A stretch of DNA of 64,000 nucleotides from Chloroherpetonaceae bacterium (GTDB taxonomy: Bacteria > Bacteroidota > Chlorobiia > Chlorobiales > Chloroherpetonaceae), in the NCBI GenBank assembly GCA_028277445.1, contig JANQGG010000038.1:1-64000 (forward strand), read 5' to 3'. Each line of letters starts with the position of its first letter. Positions within the stretch are counted from its first letter, which is position 1. The position numbers were made by a program, and so were the translations under genes. Below are positions 1 to 7,912 of this stretch, in pieces. Below the pieces are notes generated by a model that was given only the letters and a program-made list of their open reading frames with translations, made no database searches and had not been told where the DNA came from.

Positions 1-116
1 GAGATGCTGAATCAAGTTACTAATGACGAGTTTACCCTTTTTGGTCACCCTGAACTTGTTTCAGGGTCTCAGATAAAGGGGAGCTGTTAGAGATGCTGAA
101 ACAAGTTCAGCATGAC
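1..116. repeat. REP-like interspersed repeat, three half-units
   Basis: Two well-preserved units face each other: 44-70 contains CTGAACTTGTTTCAG and 90-116 contains CTGAAACAAGTTCAG, so they can form a long hairpin. Positions 1-27 are a degraded third unit in the same orientation as the one at 90. Short intergenic repeats of this kind are common in Bacteroidota genomes. No coding potential is seen. Confidence 0.6.
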
Positions 117-194
117 TGGATATGATGTAACTCCTCATTACCAGTTTGTTTATTGCTAAACATGAAAACTCGCGATGATTTTAAAACTTTATCA

Positions 195-224
195 CTTCTG
201 CGAAAGCAGGAGCCTATGAATGCC
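195..224. repeat. second class of short intergenic repeat
   Basis: Contains CTTCTGCGAAAGCAGGAG followed by CTATGAATGCC. Related blocks with a CCTGC...GCAGG core and a following GTATG/CTATG lie at 30980-31003 and 40218-40242, which suggests a dispersed genomic repeat. The stretch 117-289 otherwise holds only the short palindrome before the ABC transporter gene. Confidence 0.4.
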
Positions 225-247
225 TAAACTGCGCAATTATGACTTCA

Positions 248-261
248 TAGATAAGTATCTA
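248..261. promoter_or_regulatory. possible metal-regulator operator (variant spacing)
   Basis: TAGATAAGTATCTA is a palindrome (TAGATA-AG-TATCTA) 28 bases before the start codon at 290. It has the TAGA...TCTA ends of the box found elsewhere in the island, but a 6-base rather than 5-base spacer, so membership in the same regulon is uncertain. Confidence 0.3.
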
Positions 262-289
262 AAACTATACAATTTATTCTCATACACCG

Positions 290-2038
290 ATGTTTAAAAA
301 TATTCTTTACATTTTCCAGCAAACCAACACCAAGCTTTCCAAGGTGGCTTTAGGCGAGTTTCTGCATGGTTTTTTTCTTGCCGTTCCCACCGGAATGTTG
401 CTATTGATCATATGGGAACTATTCACTGCAAACCCTGATACCCAAAAAATCATCCGCATTCTGATTCTGATGACGGCGTTTTTCCTGGGACAACTCTACG
501 TAGCCAAGCGCATTAAAGTCTTAACGAGTATTTCCATCTACTCTATGGGCTCAAAATTGCGAATTCTATTGGGCAATCAACTTCAACGCCTCTCCCTGGG
601 TTTTTACAAGAAACGCGATCCGGGCGATTTGGCTTCGGTAGTTTTGCAGGATGTCAGCAATTTTGAAACCATATTAGCGCATAGCATTGAAAATATCTTC
701 GGTTCAATTTTCGGCACCATATTCCTCTCGACATTTCTTTTTGTACTGGATTGGAGACTGGCGCTATTGATGATTGCGGCTTTACCTGTTGCCTTTTTGT
801 TTGTCTGGATTGCTACAATAGTTTCCGAATCGTTCAGCGCACGTCAAATTGCTTCGAGAAATGAAACTGGAAGCCGGTTTATTGAATACATTCAAGGTAT
901 TCGTCACCTGAAAGCATATAACCAGACCGGAAATAAATTTTCAACGTTAGAAAAAGCCTTCAATGATTTGCGCCGAAATAGCATCAAGTTGGAAGCCGTG
1001 CCCGGTCCGTTTGTCATAACCGCATTCATTATTTTTGAATTCTTTTTCCTTCTTATGGTTTATGTGGGCATTCTTGAAATGAACCACGAAACACTTGGCG
1101 TTCAGGCTTTTACCGCGTTTTTGATTGTAGGATACCGGTTGTATGAACCGCTGAAATTATTGATGATTGATTACGCCATTCTTCGCTACATGAATGTCAG
1201 CTTAAAAAGAATCATAGATTTAATGAAATCTCCTCTGCAAAGTGAAGGTCAAAATCTTAAACCTCAGTCATCAGGCATAGAATTTAAAGACGTGACTTTC
1301 TCCTACGTCGATCGGGAAATTTTCAGCAACATCAGCTTTAGCATTCCCGAAAAAAGTCTCACAGCGCTCGTTGGCGCATCAGGCTCAGGCAAAACTACTA
1401 TCGCAAATCTCATTGCCCGGTTCTGGGATGTTCAAAAAGGTCAGGTTCTTATCGGCGGCGTTGATGTTAAAGATATGAGCCTTGAAACGGTCTATAGCCT
1501 GATTAGCGAAGTATTTCAGGAGGTTTATCTGTTTGATGATTCTATTTACAACAACATCAAAATCGGCAACCCCGCTGCCACAGAACAGGAAATTTTAACC
1601 GCGGCCAAAAAAGCCCAAGTGATGGAATTTTTGGATATGTTGCCCAATGGCATCCATACCAAAGTTGGTGAAGGGGGTTCACATCTTTCGGGCGGGCAAA
1701 AACAACGCGTATCCATTGCACGTGCTATGTTAAAAAATGCCCCGATCGTGCTCCTGGATGAAGCCACTGCCTCGCTTGATCCTGAAAACGAAATTTACAT
1801 TCAACTTGCTATCCAGGAACTTGTGAAACAAAAAACCGTGGTAGTCATTGCCCATAAGCTGCAAACCATCCGAAATGCCGACAAAATTATTGTTCTCGAA
1901 AATGGCCAAGTTAAAGAAGAAGGCTCGCATAATGAACTTTTAAAACATGGCGGCTTGTATGCAAATTACTGGAACACCCAGCAATCCACACGTGGATGGA
2001 AAAGTCATAAAGCTTCAAAACATGAACAGATCAATTAA
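290..2038 (+). CDS. ABC transporter, fused permease-ATPase (exporter fold)
   Basis: The protein has 582 residues. The N-terminal ~310 residues form a six-helix type IV (exporter-fold) membrane domain and the C-terminal part is an ATPase. Visible motifs are Walker A GASGSGKTT at 362-370, signature LSGGQKQR from 466 and Walker B ending in Asp490-Glu491. The half-transporter size means it works as a dimer. Families of this type include lipid and peptide exporters and the siderophore-linked YbtP/YbtQ and IrtA/IrtB proteins. The iron-related neighbours favour a metal-chelate or small-metabolite substrate, but that is inference. It is followed 20 bases later by a methyltransferase gene on the same strand, probably in one operon. 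No Shine-Dalgarno sequence is seen. Confidence 0.88.
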   Translation: MFKNILYIFQQTNTKLSKVALGEFLHGFFLAVPTGMLLLIIWELFTANPDTQKIIRILILMTAFFLGQLYVAKRIKVLTSISIYSMGSKLRILLGNQLQRLSLGFYKKRDPGDLASVVLQDVSNFETILAHSIENIFGSIFGTIFLSTFLFVLDWRLALLMIAALPVAFLFVWIATIVSESFSARQIASRNETGSRFIEYIQGIRHLKAYNQTGNKFSTLEKAFNDLRRNSIKLEAVPGPFVITAFIIFEFFFLLMVYVGILEMNHETLGVQAFTAFLIVGYRLYEPLKLLMIDYAILRYMNVSLKRIIDLMKSPLQSEGQNLKPQSSGIEFKDVTFSYVDREIFSNISFSIPEKSLTALVGASGSGKTTIANLIARFWDVQKGQVLIGGVDVKDMSLETVYSLISEVFQEVYLFDDSIYNNIKIGNPAATEQEILTAAKKAQVMEFLDMLPNGIHTKVGEGGSHLSGGQKQRVSIARAMLKNAPIVLLDEATASLDPENEIYIQLAIQELVKQKTVVVIAHKLQTIRNADKIIVLENGQVKEEGSHNELLKHGGLYANYWNTQQSTRGWKSHKASKHEQIN

Positions 2039-2058
2039 TAAATCAAACATAATTACAA

Positions 2059-3090
2059 ATGAATACGCTTACATTACATTCACCTTTTAGTTTTATCAGC
2101 AACTTACTGTATAAAAGCCACCTGCCGAAGGTTATCCACGCTGCCATTGAGCTTGGTGTTTTTGAGGTGATCGCTAAAGGTCCGAATTCATGCGAAGAAA
2201 TACGCAAATCGCTCAATACTCATCACCACATTACGGAGTCCTTTTTAAACCTGCTTTGTTCTATCGACTTGCTACAATTAAATAACGGCCTATATGAACT
2301 CAGCGCACTATCCAAAGATTTCCTGGTTAAACAATCCCCTGTTAACCAAATTGATTATATAGCGTCATTTTCCGGAAACTCAGGCCCTTTCGATCAATTG
2401 GTTGAAGGACTACGAAATGGTTCTTCCGAGTTTAAATACGATATGTGGTCAACTGAAAAAGCGGTTCTGGGTATGGAGCAAATGGCAAAAGGCGGCTCAC
2501 TGCAACATATTGTCTCTTTTATAACCTCTATCCCTCAATTTAAAAATTGCAGGAAGATGTGTGATTTAGGCGGCAGTATCGGGTATTATTCGTTTGCACT
2601 CCTTGAAGAAAACCCGAATTTGTTTGCCCATGTATGCGACCTGCCAAAAGTTTGCCAGTTAGCTAAAACATTAAAAAATAACCATCCTCATTTCAATCGT
2701 GTATGTTTTGAAGAATTTGATATTCATACCAATCAATCCTTTGGTCATGATTACGATCTGTTTCTTATTTCGCATTTCATTTATGAAATCGCAGCTCAGA
2801 AAAAGCTCTTGGAGCTTTTGAAAAACGTTAATCGGTCAATGACCTTAGGCGCGGTCTTTGTCTCCAATCACATCTCATCGGATGAGCTAAGCGAAGATCA
2901 CAAAATTACCCTGCATCTAATTGAGCTCCAAACCCGTCTTATGGGGTATCCTACACATCAGCTACCTGAGGAGCTTTTAGTTAATGCATTAACAGAAGCT
3001 GGGTTCGGTGATTTTAGAATTCAAAAACCGGATAAAAACCTGGCGTATCCTTCCCTTTTGATATCAGCCATTAAAATTAAAAACATCTAA
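2059..3090 (+). CDS. O-methyltransferase, family 2 (dimerising type)
   Basis: A 343-residue SAM-dependent methyltransferase with the two-part layout of plant/bacterial family 2 O-methyltransferases. Residues ~15-100 form a winged-helix dimerisation domain and the rest is a Rossmann-like SAM domain with glycine loop CDLGGSIGYYSFAL. Bacteriochlorophyll C-20 methyltransferase BchU is in this family, but the match looks general, and no pigment genes are near, so I do not assign it. It lies 20 bases after the ABC transporter and 42 before another methyltransferase, which suggests co-transcription and modification of one small molecule. The substrate is unknown. Confidence 0.8.
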   Translation: MNTLTLHSPFSFISNLLYKSHLPKVIHAAIELGVFEVIAKGPNSCEEIRKSLNTHHHITESFLNLLCSIDLLQLNNGLYELSALSKDFLVKQSPVNQIDYIASFSGNSGPFDQLVEGLRNGSSEFKYDMWSTEKAVLGMEQMAKGGSLQHIVSFITSIPQFKNCRKMCDLGGSIGYYSFALLEENPNLFAHVCDLPKVCQLAKTLKNNHPHFNRVCFEEFDIHTNQSFGHDYDLFLISHFIYEIAAQKKLLELLKNVNRSMTLGAVFVSNHISSDELSEDHKITLHLIELQTRLMGYPTHQLPEELLVNALTEAGFGDFRIQKPDKNLAYPSLLISAIKIKNI

Positions 3091-3132
3091 TCAAAACCAG
3101 CCGATAAGGCTAAAACTTAAATAAACACCCAC

Positions 3133-3759
3133 ATGGAAAAAGAAATCTATTGGTCGCGTTTTGCGGCAGATTTTGAAACTCACAACCACTATGTTGCGGG
3201 TCAGAAAAATATTGCGGCAATTAAAGATACCCTTTCAGAACAAAACCTAACCGGCAAGGTTCTTGAACTGGGTTGCGGGAACGGCACTTATACAAAGGTG
3301 ATTGCTCATAAAGCTCAGGAAGTTTTTGCCACTGATTTTTCCGAGGAAATGGTATCGGTTTCCAAAACAAAGCTTGATTCTCTGAAAAACGTTTGTGTTG
3401 AACAACAAAATTGTTTTTCCCTAACCTATCCTGATTCAAACTTTGATGCTGTTGTTATGGTAAATTTATTACATGTCGTTGAAAACCCTGAAGACGTCAT
3501 CAAAGAATGTAAAAGGGTTTTAAAACAACAAGGAATTTTAATTATTGTGAGTTTTACCACGGAAGGAATGAGCGCTTTAGCAAAATTGGGCTTGATTTAT
3601 CGCTACCTAAAAACATACGGTAAGCCTCCGGCCACTTCACAAAGCCTTGCCCTTGAAAAAACATCTTCGATGGTTACTAACCAAGGCTTTGACGTTTCTG
3701 AAACTTTTTTAACCGGGCATTCATCAAAAGCGATTTTTGTTAAAGCCTTGCTTAAATAA
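3133..3759 (+). CDS. class I SAM-dependent methyltransferase (UbiE/COQ5-like)
   Basis: A 208-residue protein with the class I SAM fold: motif I VLELGCGNGTYTKV, a following acidic strand (VFATDFSEEM), and motif II/post-II with LLHVVENPEDVIKE and RVLKQQGILII. It is unrelated in domain plan to the methyltransferases on either side, so this is not a simple duplication. It is the third gene in the plus-strand run starting with the ABC transporter. The substrate is unknown; small aromatic or metallophore-like acceptors are possible. Confidence 0.82.
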   Translation: MEKEIYWSRFAADFETHNHYVAGQKNIAAIKDTLSEQNLTGKVLELGCGNGTYTKVIAHKAQEVFATDFSEEMVSVSKTKLDSLKNVCVEQQNCFSLTYPDSNFDAVVMVNLLHVVENPEDVIKECKRVLKQQGILIIVSFTTEGMSALAKLGLIYRYLKTYGKPPATSQSLALEKTSSMVTNQGFDVSETFLTGHSSKAIFVKALLK

Positions 3760-3829
3760 GGTAAGATTTAAAACTGATCCCCCAATTTTACCCTTTAATC
3801 ATAATCTAGAATTTTTATCGCATTTAGAT

Positions 3830-3858
3830 TTGGACTTCTCGAATAATTAATTTAGATT
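3830..3858 (+). promoter_or_regulatory. predicted sigma70-type promoter
   Basis: TTGGAC (3830-3835) and TAGATT (3853-3858) are separated by 17 bases and precede the gene at 3894. The -10 element lies inside the operator palindrome at 3851-3867, a layout suited to repression. The paralogous gene at 15286 has the same arrangement (TTGGAT-17-TAGAAT), which supports the call. Confidence 0.55.
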
Positions 3859-3867
3859 AAATCTAAA
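3851..3867. promoter_or_regulatory. DtxR-type operator, best copy
   Basis: TTTAGATTAAATCTAAA is a perfect 8-1-8 palindrome and extends two further bases each way. Related 17-mers of form TTTAGA-N5-TCTAAA occur at 7846, 10372, 12161 and 15248, each in front of an iron- or heme-related unit. I infer that the DtxR protein encoded at 7135-7797 binds them. Confidence 0.65.
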
Positions 3868-3893
3868 TTAACAAACAATTCAAACTCAACGAT

Positions 3894-4232
3894 ATGTCTG
3901 TTCATAAAAAAGAAATTTTGGGAATCTCCGAAAAATGCATGATTCAAAAATGCAGTTGCGGAGCTTTTCATCTTCATTACCAGTATTTATCAATTACTAT
4001 AAAAAAAGAAACCTTGTTTGCTATCATGCATAAGTGTTATGCATGGAAAGAACAGATCAAGAAATCAGCCTCATGTTGCCATAAACGCCCGTTTAAACTT
4101 TCGCTTGGCGTTTGCACTTTAACCATTTCATACGAAGACTTTGAAGAATTTAATCAGGTTATACAAGAAGTAACTACTAAGCTTTTAAACTTGGATCAGC
4201 TTATGGTTAAAGGCTTGGCCTCGTTGAACTGA
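3894..4232 (+). CDS. small Cys/His-rich protein, iron-island paralogue A
   Basis: A 112-residue protein of unknown function. Residues ~16-45 hold the motif KCSCG-x2-H-x-H followed by KKETLFAIM and KCY-x-WKE, which could bind a metal. A close paralogue is at 15286-15627; both share most of the N-terminal half and the same promoter-operator layout. The family may be distantly related to small Bacteroidota domains of unknown function such as DUF6686, but I am not sure. The start codon is 26 bases after the operator, with no Shine-Dalgarno sequence. Placement under a strong iron-type box implies a role in metal starvation, for example sensing or trafficking. Confidence 0.75.
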   Translation: MSVHKKEILGISEKCMIQKCSCGAFHLHYQYLSITIKKETLFAIMHKCYAWKEQIKKSASCCHKRPFKLSLGVCTLTISYEDFEEFNQVIQEVTTKLLNLDQLMVKGLASLN

Positions 4233-4253
4233 ATCCTCATCCAAAATCTGAAA

Positions 4254-5090
4254 ATGAATAGTACTCCTAAAACAAGCATATCAACAAAACCAATGCTCAA
4301 TGGTGTTCCGGAAACCTTGCTTATTCCTTTGTGGGCAAGATGCGCCGAAACCTCGCATCCGCAGTCAATTATTCAGGATCACAAAGCTTGCGAGCTATTG
4401 GCTGCAATTGATTACAACTTTTCGCAGTTCGAAAACGCTTGGAAAACGCAAGCCGGAGTCGCGATCCGAACGTTAATTTTGGATAAAGCCGTAAATGCCT
4501 TTATCAAGCAACACCCCAATGCTTTAATCATAAACCTTGGCGCAGGTTTGGATACCCGTTTTTTCCGCGTGGATAACTCTCAAGTTGAATGGGTGGATAT
4601 CGACCTACCGGAAGTGATACGTTTAAAAGAAGCATTGATCTCTCAAACCGAACGATATCGGTATATCGCATCATCTATTTTTGACCTAGCATGGGTTGAA
4701 GCGTTTCAGGAAATGAAACGCCCGGTTCTATTTATAGCTGAAGGGGTACTCATGTACTTTCAGCAAGCAATTGTTGCGCAATTTTTATCGGATTTGAGTT
4801 CTAAATTTCCCGAATCTGAAATGCTTTTAGAAATCATATCGCCTTTTGTATCCAAATTTTCAAAATGGCACGATACTGTCAGTAAAACAGAGGCAACATT
4901 TAAATGGGGAATTGAAAATGCTAAAAAGCTCGCGATGCTATGCCCAACTCTTAAAATTTTGGATGCGTGGAACTACCTGGATTATCACCCCGAACGTTGG
5001 CGATGGATTACGATGATGACAAAACTACAGGCCTTAAAACGCATCTTTTCGGCCAGTATTGTGCATGTGCAATTTCAATCCGTTAGATAA
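4254..5090 (+). CDS. TcmP/LCMT-family O-methyltransferase
   Basis: A 278-residue SAM-dependent enzyme of the leucine carboxyl methyltransferase/TcmP family. The diagnostic SAM loop is INLGAGLDTRFF, followed by WVDIDLPEVI and the FIAEGVLMYF segment. Members methylate carboxyl or hydroxyl groups of small molecules such as polyketides. It begins 21 bases after the small Cys/His protein and is followed by an ABM-domain gene. Together with the two methyltransferases upstream it gives three unrelated methyltransferase folds within 3 kb, next to a transporter. Substrate unknown. Confidence 0.82.
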   Translation: MNSTPKTSISTKPMLNGVPETLLIPLWARCAETSHPQSIIQDHKACELLAAIDYNFSQFENAWKTQAGVAIRTLILDKAVNAFIKQHPNALIINLGAGLDTRFFRVDNSQVEWVDIDLPEVIRLKEALISQTERYRYIASSIFDLAWVEAFQEMKRPVLFIAEGVLMYFQQAIVAQFLSDLSSKFPESEMLLEIISPFVSKFSKWHDTVSKTEATFKWGIENAKKLAMLCPTLKILDAWNYLDYHPERWRWITMMTKLQALKRIFSASIVHVQFQSVR

Positions 5091-5130
5091 TATGTACTAC
5101 TTGTTTAATCATAATCACTTGGAGGTTTTA

Positions 5131-5427
5131 ATGAACACGAAATTTATGCATGTGGGGAAATATTGTGTGAAACCGGAATTAAGGGATGAATTTGTGAAGG
5201 CTATCATGGAGTTTGAGCGTTCAATTTCGAACCATATAGGCCTTAATCTCTCGTATTTGCTTGATTCGGAAAATGAGCCAAATACATTTTGGTATATCAC
5301 AATTTGGTCATCTAAAGAGTTTTGGGAAAGAGCCGCAAAACTCGATAATCACAAACGATTGTCGGAAAAATGTGATACGTATCTCTCACAGCCGGCTAAT
5401 AACAACTTTGGAAGCGTTCTTTTTTAA
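5131..5427 (+). CDS. ABM-domain (antibiotic biosynthesis monooxygenase-like) protein
   Basis: A 98-residue ferredoxin-like alpha/beta barrel monomer of the ABM superfamily, which forms dimers. I chose the ATG at 5131 because GGAGG at 5121-5125 precedes it by a normal distance; longer readings overlap the previous gene. The superfamily includes quinol monooxygenases and the heme-degrading IsdG/IsdI enzymes. A Trp and a His nine residues apart (W in the EFWER segment, H in DNHKR) resemble the general ABM pattern and are not enough to claim heme degradation. The heme-uptake genes nearby make that function worth testing. Confidence 0.72.
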   Translation: MNTKFMHVGKYCVKPELRDEFVKAIMEFERSISNHIGLNLSYLLDSENEPNTFWYITIWSSKEFWERAAKLDNHKRLSEKCDTYLSQPANNNFGSVLF

Positions 5428-5469
5428 AGCTCATAAATTCTAATTAATAAATACAAATTACTAATTATC

Positions 5470-5994
5470 ATGAAAAAAATTGGACTTTTTTGGGGATCGG
5501 ACACCGGTAACACCGAAACCGTTGCCGGAATGATTGCAGAATCTATCGGTGAAGAACTTGTTGATGTTTATGATATTTCGCAATGTTCACCGGAAGATAT
5601 CCTTCAATACGATTACTTGATTTTTGGTATTCCCACCTGGGGTAATGGTGAGTTGCAAAGTGACTGGGAAGACTTTTTCCCAAATCTCTCCGAAATGGAC
5701 TTTTCTGGTAAAACAGTTGCTTTGTTCGGTTTGGGCGATCAGTTCACATACAGCTCCTACTTCTTAGATGCTATGGGCATGCTTCATGACGAAATTGTTC
5801 CACAAGGCGTTAAAATTGTTGGACACTGGCCTACCGAAGGTTATGAATTTGAAGAGTCCAAAGCTATCGTTGATGGCAACTTTGTAGGTCTTGCTATTGA
5901 TCAGGATAATCAGGATGATTTAACGCCGGAACGTGTTCAGCTTTGGGTTGAACAGCTCAATGAACTTGTTCCTGAAATGCAACAGCAGGATTAA
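5470..5994 (+). CDS. fldA: long-chain flavodoxin
   Basis: A 174-residue FMN electron carrier. The phosphate-binding loop GSDTGNTETV is at residues ~9-18, the isoalloxazine Trp is in PTWGNGELQSDW, and FGLGDQFTY follows. An insertion in the last strand gives the long-chain length. Flavodoxins replace ferredoxin in low-potential electron transfer when iron is scarce, which fits the neighbouring DtxR and heme genes. It lies 42 bases after the ABM gene and ends in a strong terminator. Confidence 0.93.
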   Translation: MKKIGLFWGSDTGNTETVAGMIAESIGEELVDVYDISQCSPEDILQYDYLIFGIPTWGNGELQSDWEDFFPNLSEMDFSGKTVALFGLGDQFTYSSYFLDAMGMLHDEIVPQGVKIVGHWPTEGYEFEESKAIVDGNFVGLAIDQDNQDDLTPERVQLWVEQLNELVPEMQQQD

Positions 5995-6082
5995 TTAAAT
6001 TTTTTTTGATTGTTCCTCCATAATGTTCTTTTGTTCATAGTTTTGTCGCTGTTCTTTTATTGTATTCTCCTTCCACTTGTGT

Positions 6083-6120
6083 CAGGTCGGCTTCTTAAAA
6101 AAAGTCGGCCTGTTTTTTTT
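6083..6120 (+). terminator. intrinsic terminator after flavodoxin
   Basis: CAGGTCGGCTT pairs with AAGTCGGCCTG through G-U wobbles and is followed by eight T residues. It closes the plus-strand run that begins at 290 or at 3894. Confidence 0.8.
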
Positions 6121-6163
6121 CCCTGCGGCTCGACTTCGCCTACCCGAATTCAAAAATTCTGTA

Positions 6164-6192
6164 TTGACGAACTTAGGTTTCAAGCCTATATT
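6164..6192 (+). promoter_or_regulatory. promoter of the ferredoxin gene with overlapping palindrome
   Basis: TTGACG (6164-6169), 17 bases, then TATATT (6187-6192); the latter extends to TATATTTG, which also fits the Bacteroidota TAnnTTTG element. An imperfect palindrome TTAGGTTTCAAGCCTAT (6173-6189) fills the spacer. Its TAGG-N7-CCTA spacing differs from the N5 island box, so it may bind another regulator. Confidence 0.5.
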
Positions 6193-6270
6193 TGAAGTGT
6201 AATTAGTACAAATTTGATGTGCTTTATGTTCTTCAGAAGTTTTTTAAACCTAAAAGGAAGGAAATAAATA

Positions 6271-6465
6271 ATGGCTTACAAAATTGATCCTGATATTTGC
6301 GTTGTATGCGACGGTTGTCGTCCGGCTTGCCCACGCAATGCCATTAGCGCTCACGAAACAGAAAAGACCTATGTAATTGATGCCAATCTATGCAATGACT
6401 GTCAGAATATGTCGGCAGTGCGTTGCACACCACAATGCCCAGTTGATGCTATCAAAAAAGCCTGA
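6271..6465 (+). CDS. 2[4Fe-4S] ferredoxin
   Basis: A 64-residue soluble low-potential electron carrier. The first cluster motif is [12 protein letters not shown] and the second is CNDC-x7-C-x3-CP, so eight cysteines are present; the extended loop between the second and third Cys of the second motif is of the Chlorobium/Chromatium-like kind. AAGGAAGG lies at 6254-6261 before the ATG. It has its own promoter and terminator. Sitting next to a flavodoxin, it forms the usual iron-replete/iron-poor pair, though that switch is inferred. Confidence 0.92.
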   Translation: MAYKIDPDICVVCDGCRPACPRNAISAHETEKTYVIDANLCNDCQNMSAVRCTPQCPVDAIKKA

Positions 6466-6478
6466 CACAAGAAATATA

Positions 6479-6507
6479 CAGGGAAGCGCTCACTTCCCTG
6501 TTTTTTT
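6479..6507 (+). terminator. intrinsic terminator after ferredoxin
   Basis: CAGGGAAG-CGCTCA-CTTCCCTG followed by seven T residues. It overlaps the last codons of the convergent DUF3793 gene. Confidence 0.82.
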
Positions 6508-7138
6508 AAGCGGCGTGTAATAAAAAATTAGCTTCGCGGCGGGCTTCTTCGTAGCGGCGATGTAAGTTAATGGAAGGACGCGGGTCGCCAAAAACTTGCC
6601 ATCCGCAACAACCGCTGCATGAATCTTTGGTCAGCCCCATGTATCCCCAAACATCTTTTAAAGGATAACCCAATGCCAACCCGATTTCATGTGGAATTCT
6701 ATCGGATGATTTCCACCTGTGGCTAAGCTCATTTAAAAACTCATGTGCTTTTATCCCAATGGTATAGCCAAGTTTTTTATGAAGTTTCTTTTTGGAGGCT
6801 CTGCTAAGTCTGTTGTTCAGCAAGTTTTCATTATAGACGATCAATTTGCACGTGTCGTTTTTACAATGCAATACTTTTAGATCAACGCCCCATAGTTCGC
6901 ATAAAACCCTTGCAAAAGTAGTACATTGATCAAGGGTTAAGTCCATCATCTTATCCTGAATTTTAATCAGCTCACCGGATTTTCTTCCAAACAACACCCG
7001 TGAAACTTGCTCAAAAAGCCAACGTTCAAAACCGGCTTGTTTATGACAGATTTGACTTAATCGTAGCTTCCATTCATGAAATTTTTCGGTTTTTTTTGTT
7101 TTACTCATCTTTTCCTCACATGAATAAAGTTGATTCAT
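6506..7138 (-). CDS. DUF3793 family protein
   Basis: A 210-residue protein of the uncharacterised DUF3793 family, recognised from the C-terminal half with IPHEIGLALGYPLKDVWGY and the Cys-rich CSGCCGW. The family commonly sits near iron-transport and flavodoxin genes. The ATG at 7136-7138 overlaps the stop of the dtxR-type gene by four bases, so translation is probably coupled. A second ATG at 7108 has a better Shine-Dalgarno sequence (GAGGAAAAG) and would shorten it by ten residues. The function is unknown; iron-response association is inferred from context. Confidence 0.78.
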   Translation of the reverse strand: MNQLYSCEEKMSKTKKTEKFHEWKLRLSQICHKQAGFERWLFEQVSRVLFGRKSGELIKIQDKMMDLTLDQCTTFARVLCELWGVDLKVLHCKNDTCKLIVYNENLLNNRLSRASKKKLHKKLGYTIGIKAHEFLNELSHRWKSSDRIPHEIGLALGYPLKDVWGYMGLTKDSCSGCCGWQVFGDPRPSINLHRRYEEARREANFLLHAA

Positions 7139-7797
7139 TTTTCCTGATTTGGTACTACTTCAATACATTCAGCAATTTCCCGTGAAATGGAATGCTTTTT
7201 TTGACCGACTTTTACAACTACTGGGCCGTTAAATGGGGCAATTTCAATTACTTCGCACTTTCGTTCAGGTTTAAATCCATTTTTGTGGATATACTTGACC
7301 TGTTCAATGTCGGCAGTATAGATTTGACTGACTTTTAGCTTTTCTCCTACAAGAGCCTCTGAAAGCGGCTTGGATAGATTGCTTTTGTGAAACCCATTCG
7401 CTCCCGGTATGGGATGGCCGTGCGGATCGTGCTTAGGATAATGCAGCAATTTATCTAATGCGTCAGCCAAACGATCCGAAATCACATGCTCTAACCGGCA
7501 GGCTTCTTCATCTACTTCGTCAATATTATATCCGGCTATTTTCACCAAAAAGAGCTCAATTAAGCGACGTTTCCTTAGCATACCGTAGGCGAGTTGGCGT
7601 CCTTTTTCACTTAAAGCCACGCCTTCTCGCCATTCATGTTCAACAAAGCCCTCTTGGGTAAGCCGTTTCACACGCTCGGAAACGCTGGAAAGGCTTAGGT
7701 TCATTACTTTAGCAATCTCGCTAATCGTAGCGCTTTGGGTGCGCTCTGTCAAGCGATAAATGCTTAAAATGTACATTTCAGTGGTTTCAGAGAGCAT
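7135..7797 (-). CDS. dtxR: DtxR-family iron-dependent repressor
   Basis: A 220-residue metalloregulator with winged helix (1-60), dimerisation domain (~65-140) and a C-terminal SH3/FeoA-like domain (~145-220). Metal-site residues resemble the iron-type DtxR/IdeR and not MntR: Met8 in TTEMY, and Cys100, Glu103 and His104 in EEACRLEHV. The ancillary-site histidines of DtxR appear lost (Arg and Asp at the matching places). It likely represses transcription with Fe2+ bound. The palindrome at 7846-7862, 49 bases upstream, suggests autoregulation. It is co-transcribed with DUF3793. Confidence 0.9.
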   Translation of the reverse strand: MLSETTEMYILSIYRLTERTQSATISEIAKVMNLSLSSVSERVKRLTQEGFVEHEWREGVALSEKGRQLAYGMLRKRRLIELFLVKIAGYNIDEVDEEACRLEHVISDRLADALDKLLHYPKHDPHGHPIPGANGFHKSNLSKPLSEALVGEKLKVSQIYTADIEQVKYIHKNGFKPERKCEVIEIAPFNGPVVVKVGQKKHSISREIAECIEVVPNQEK

Positions 7798-7845
7798 GCT
7801 TAAACATTATCAATTCCTTTTCGCTTGCCTTCAACAAATCCTTTA

Positions 7846-7862
7846 TTAAGATTTAATCTAAT
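7846..7862. promoter_or_regulatory. DtxR-type operator before dtxR
   Basis: TTAAGATTTAATCTAAT (plus strand) matches the TTTAGA-N5-TCTAAA pattern at most positions and lies 49 bases before the repressor start, so autoregulation is likely. Confidence 0.55.
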
Positions 7863-7912
7863 ATAAAAAACATCAAAGCATTACCAAATTTATCAATGTG
7901 TTTTAATAATGA

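Noticed and set aside
2059-3090. Assignment as bacteriochlorophyll C-20 methyltransferase BchU
   Set aside because: The protein shares the family 2 fold, but no pigment genes are near and key stretches do not match what I recall of BchU; iron context fits better.
6010-6195. Small plus-strand frame after flavodoxin
   Set aside because: It spans the terminator hairpin and the ferredoxin promoter, has no ribosome site and no protein-like composition.
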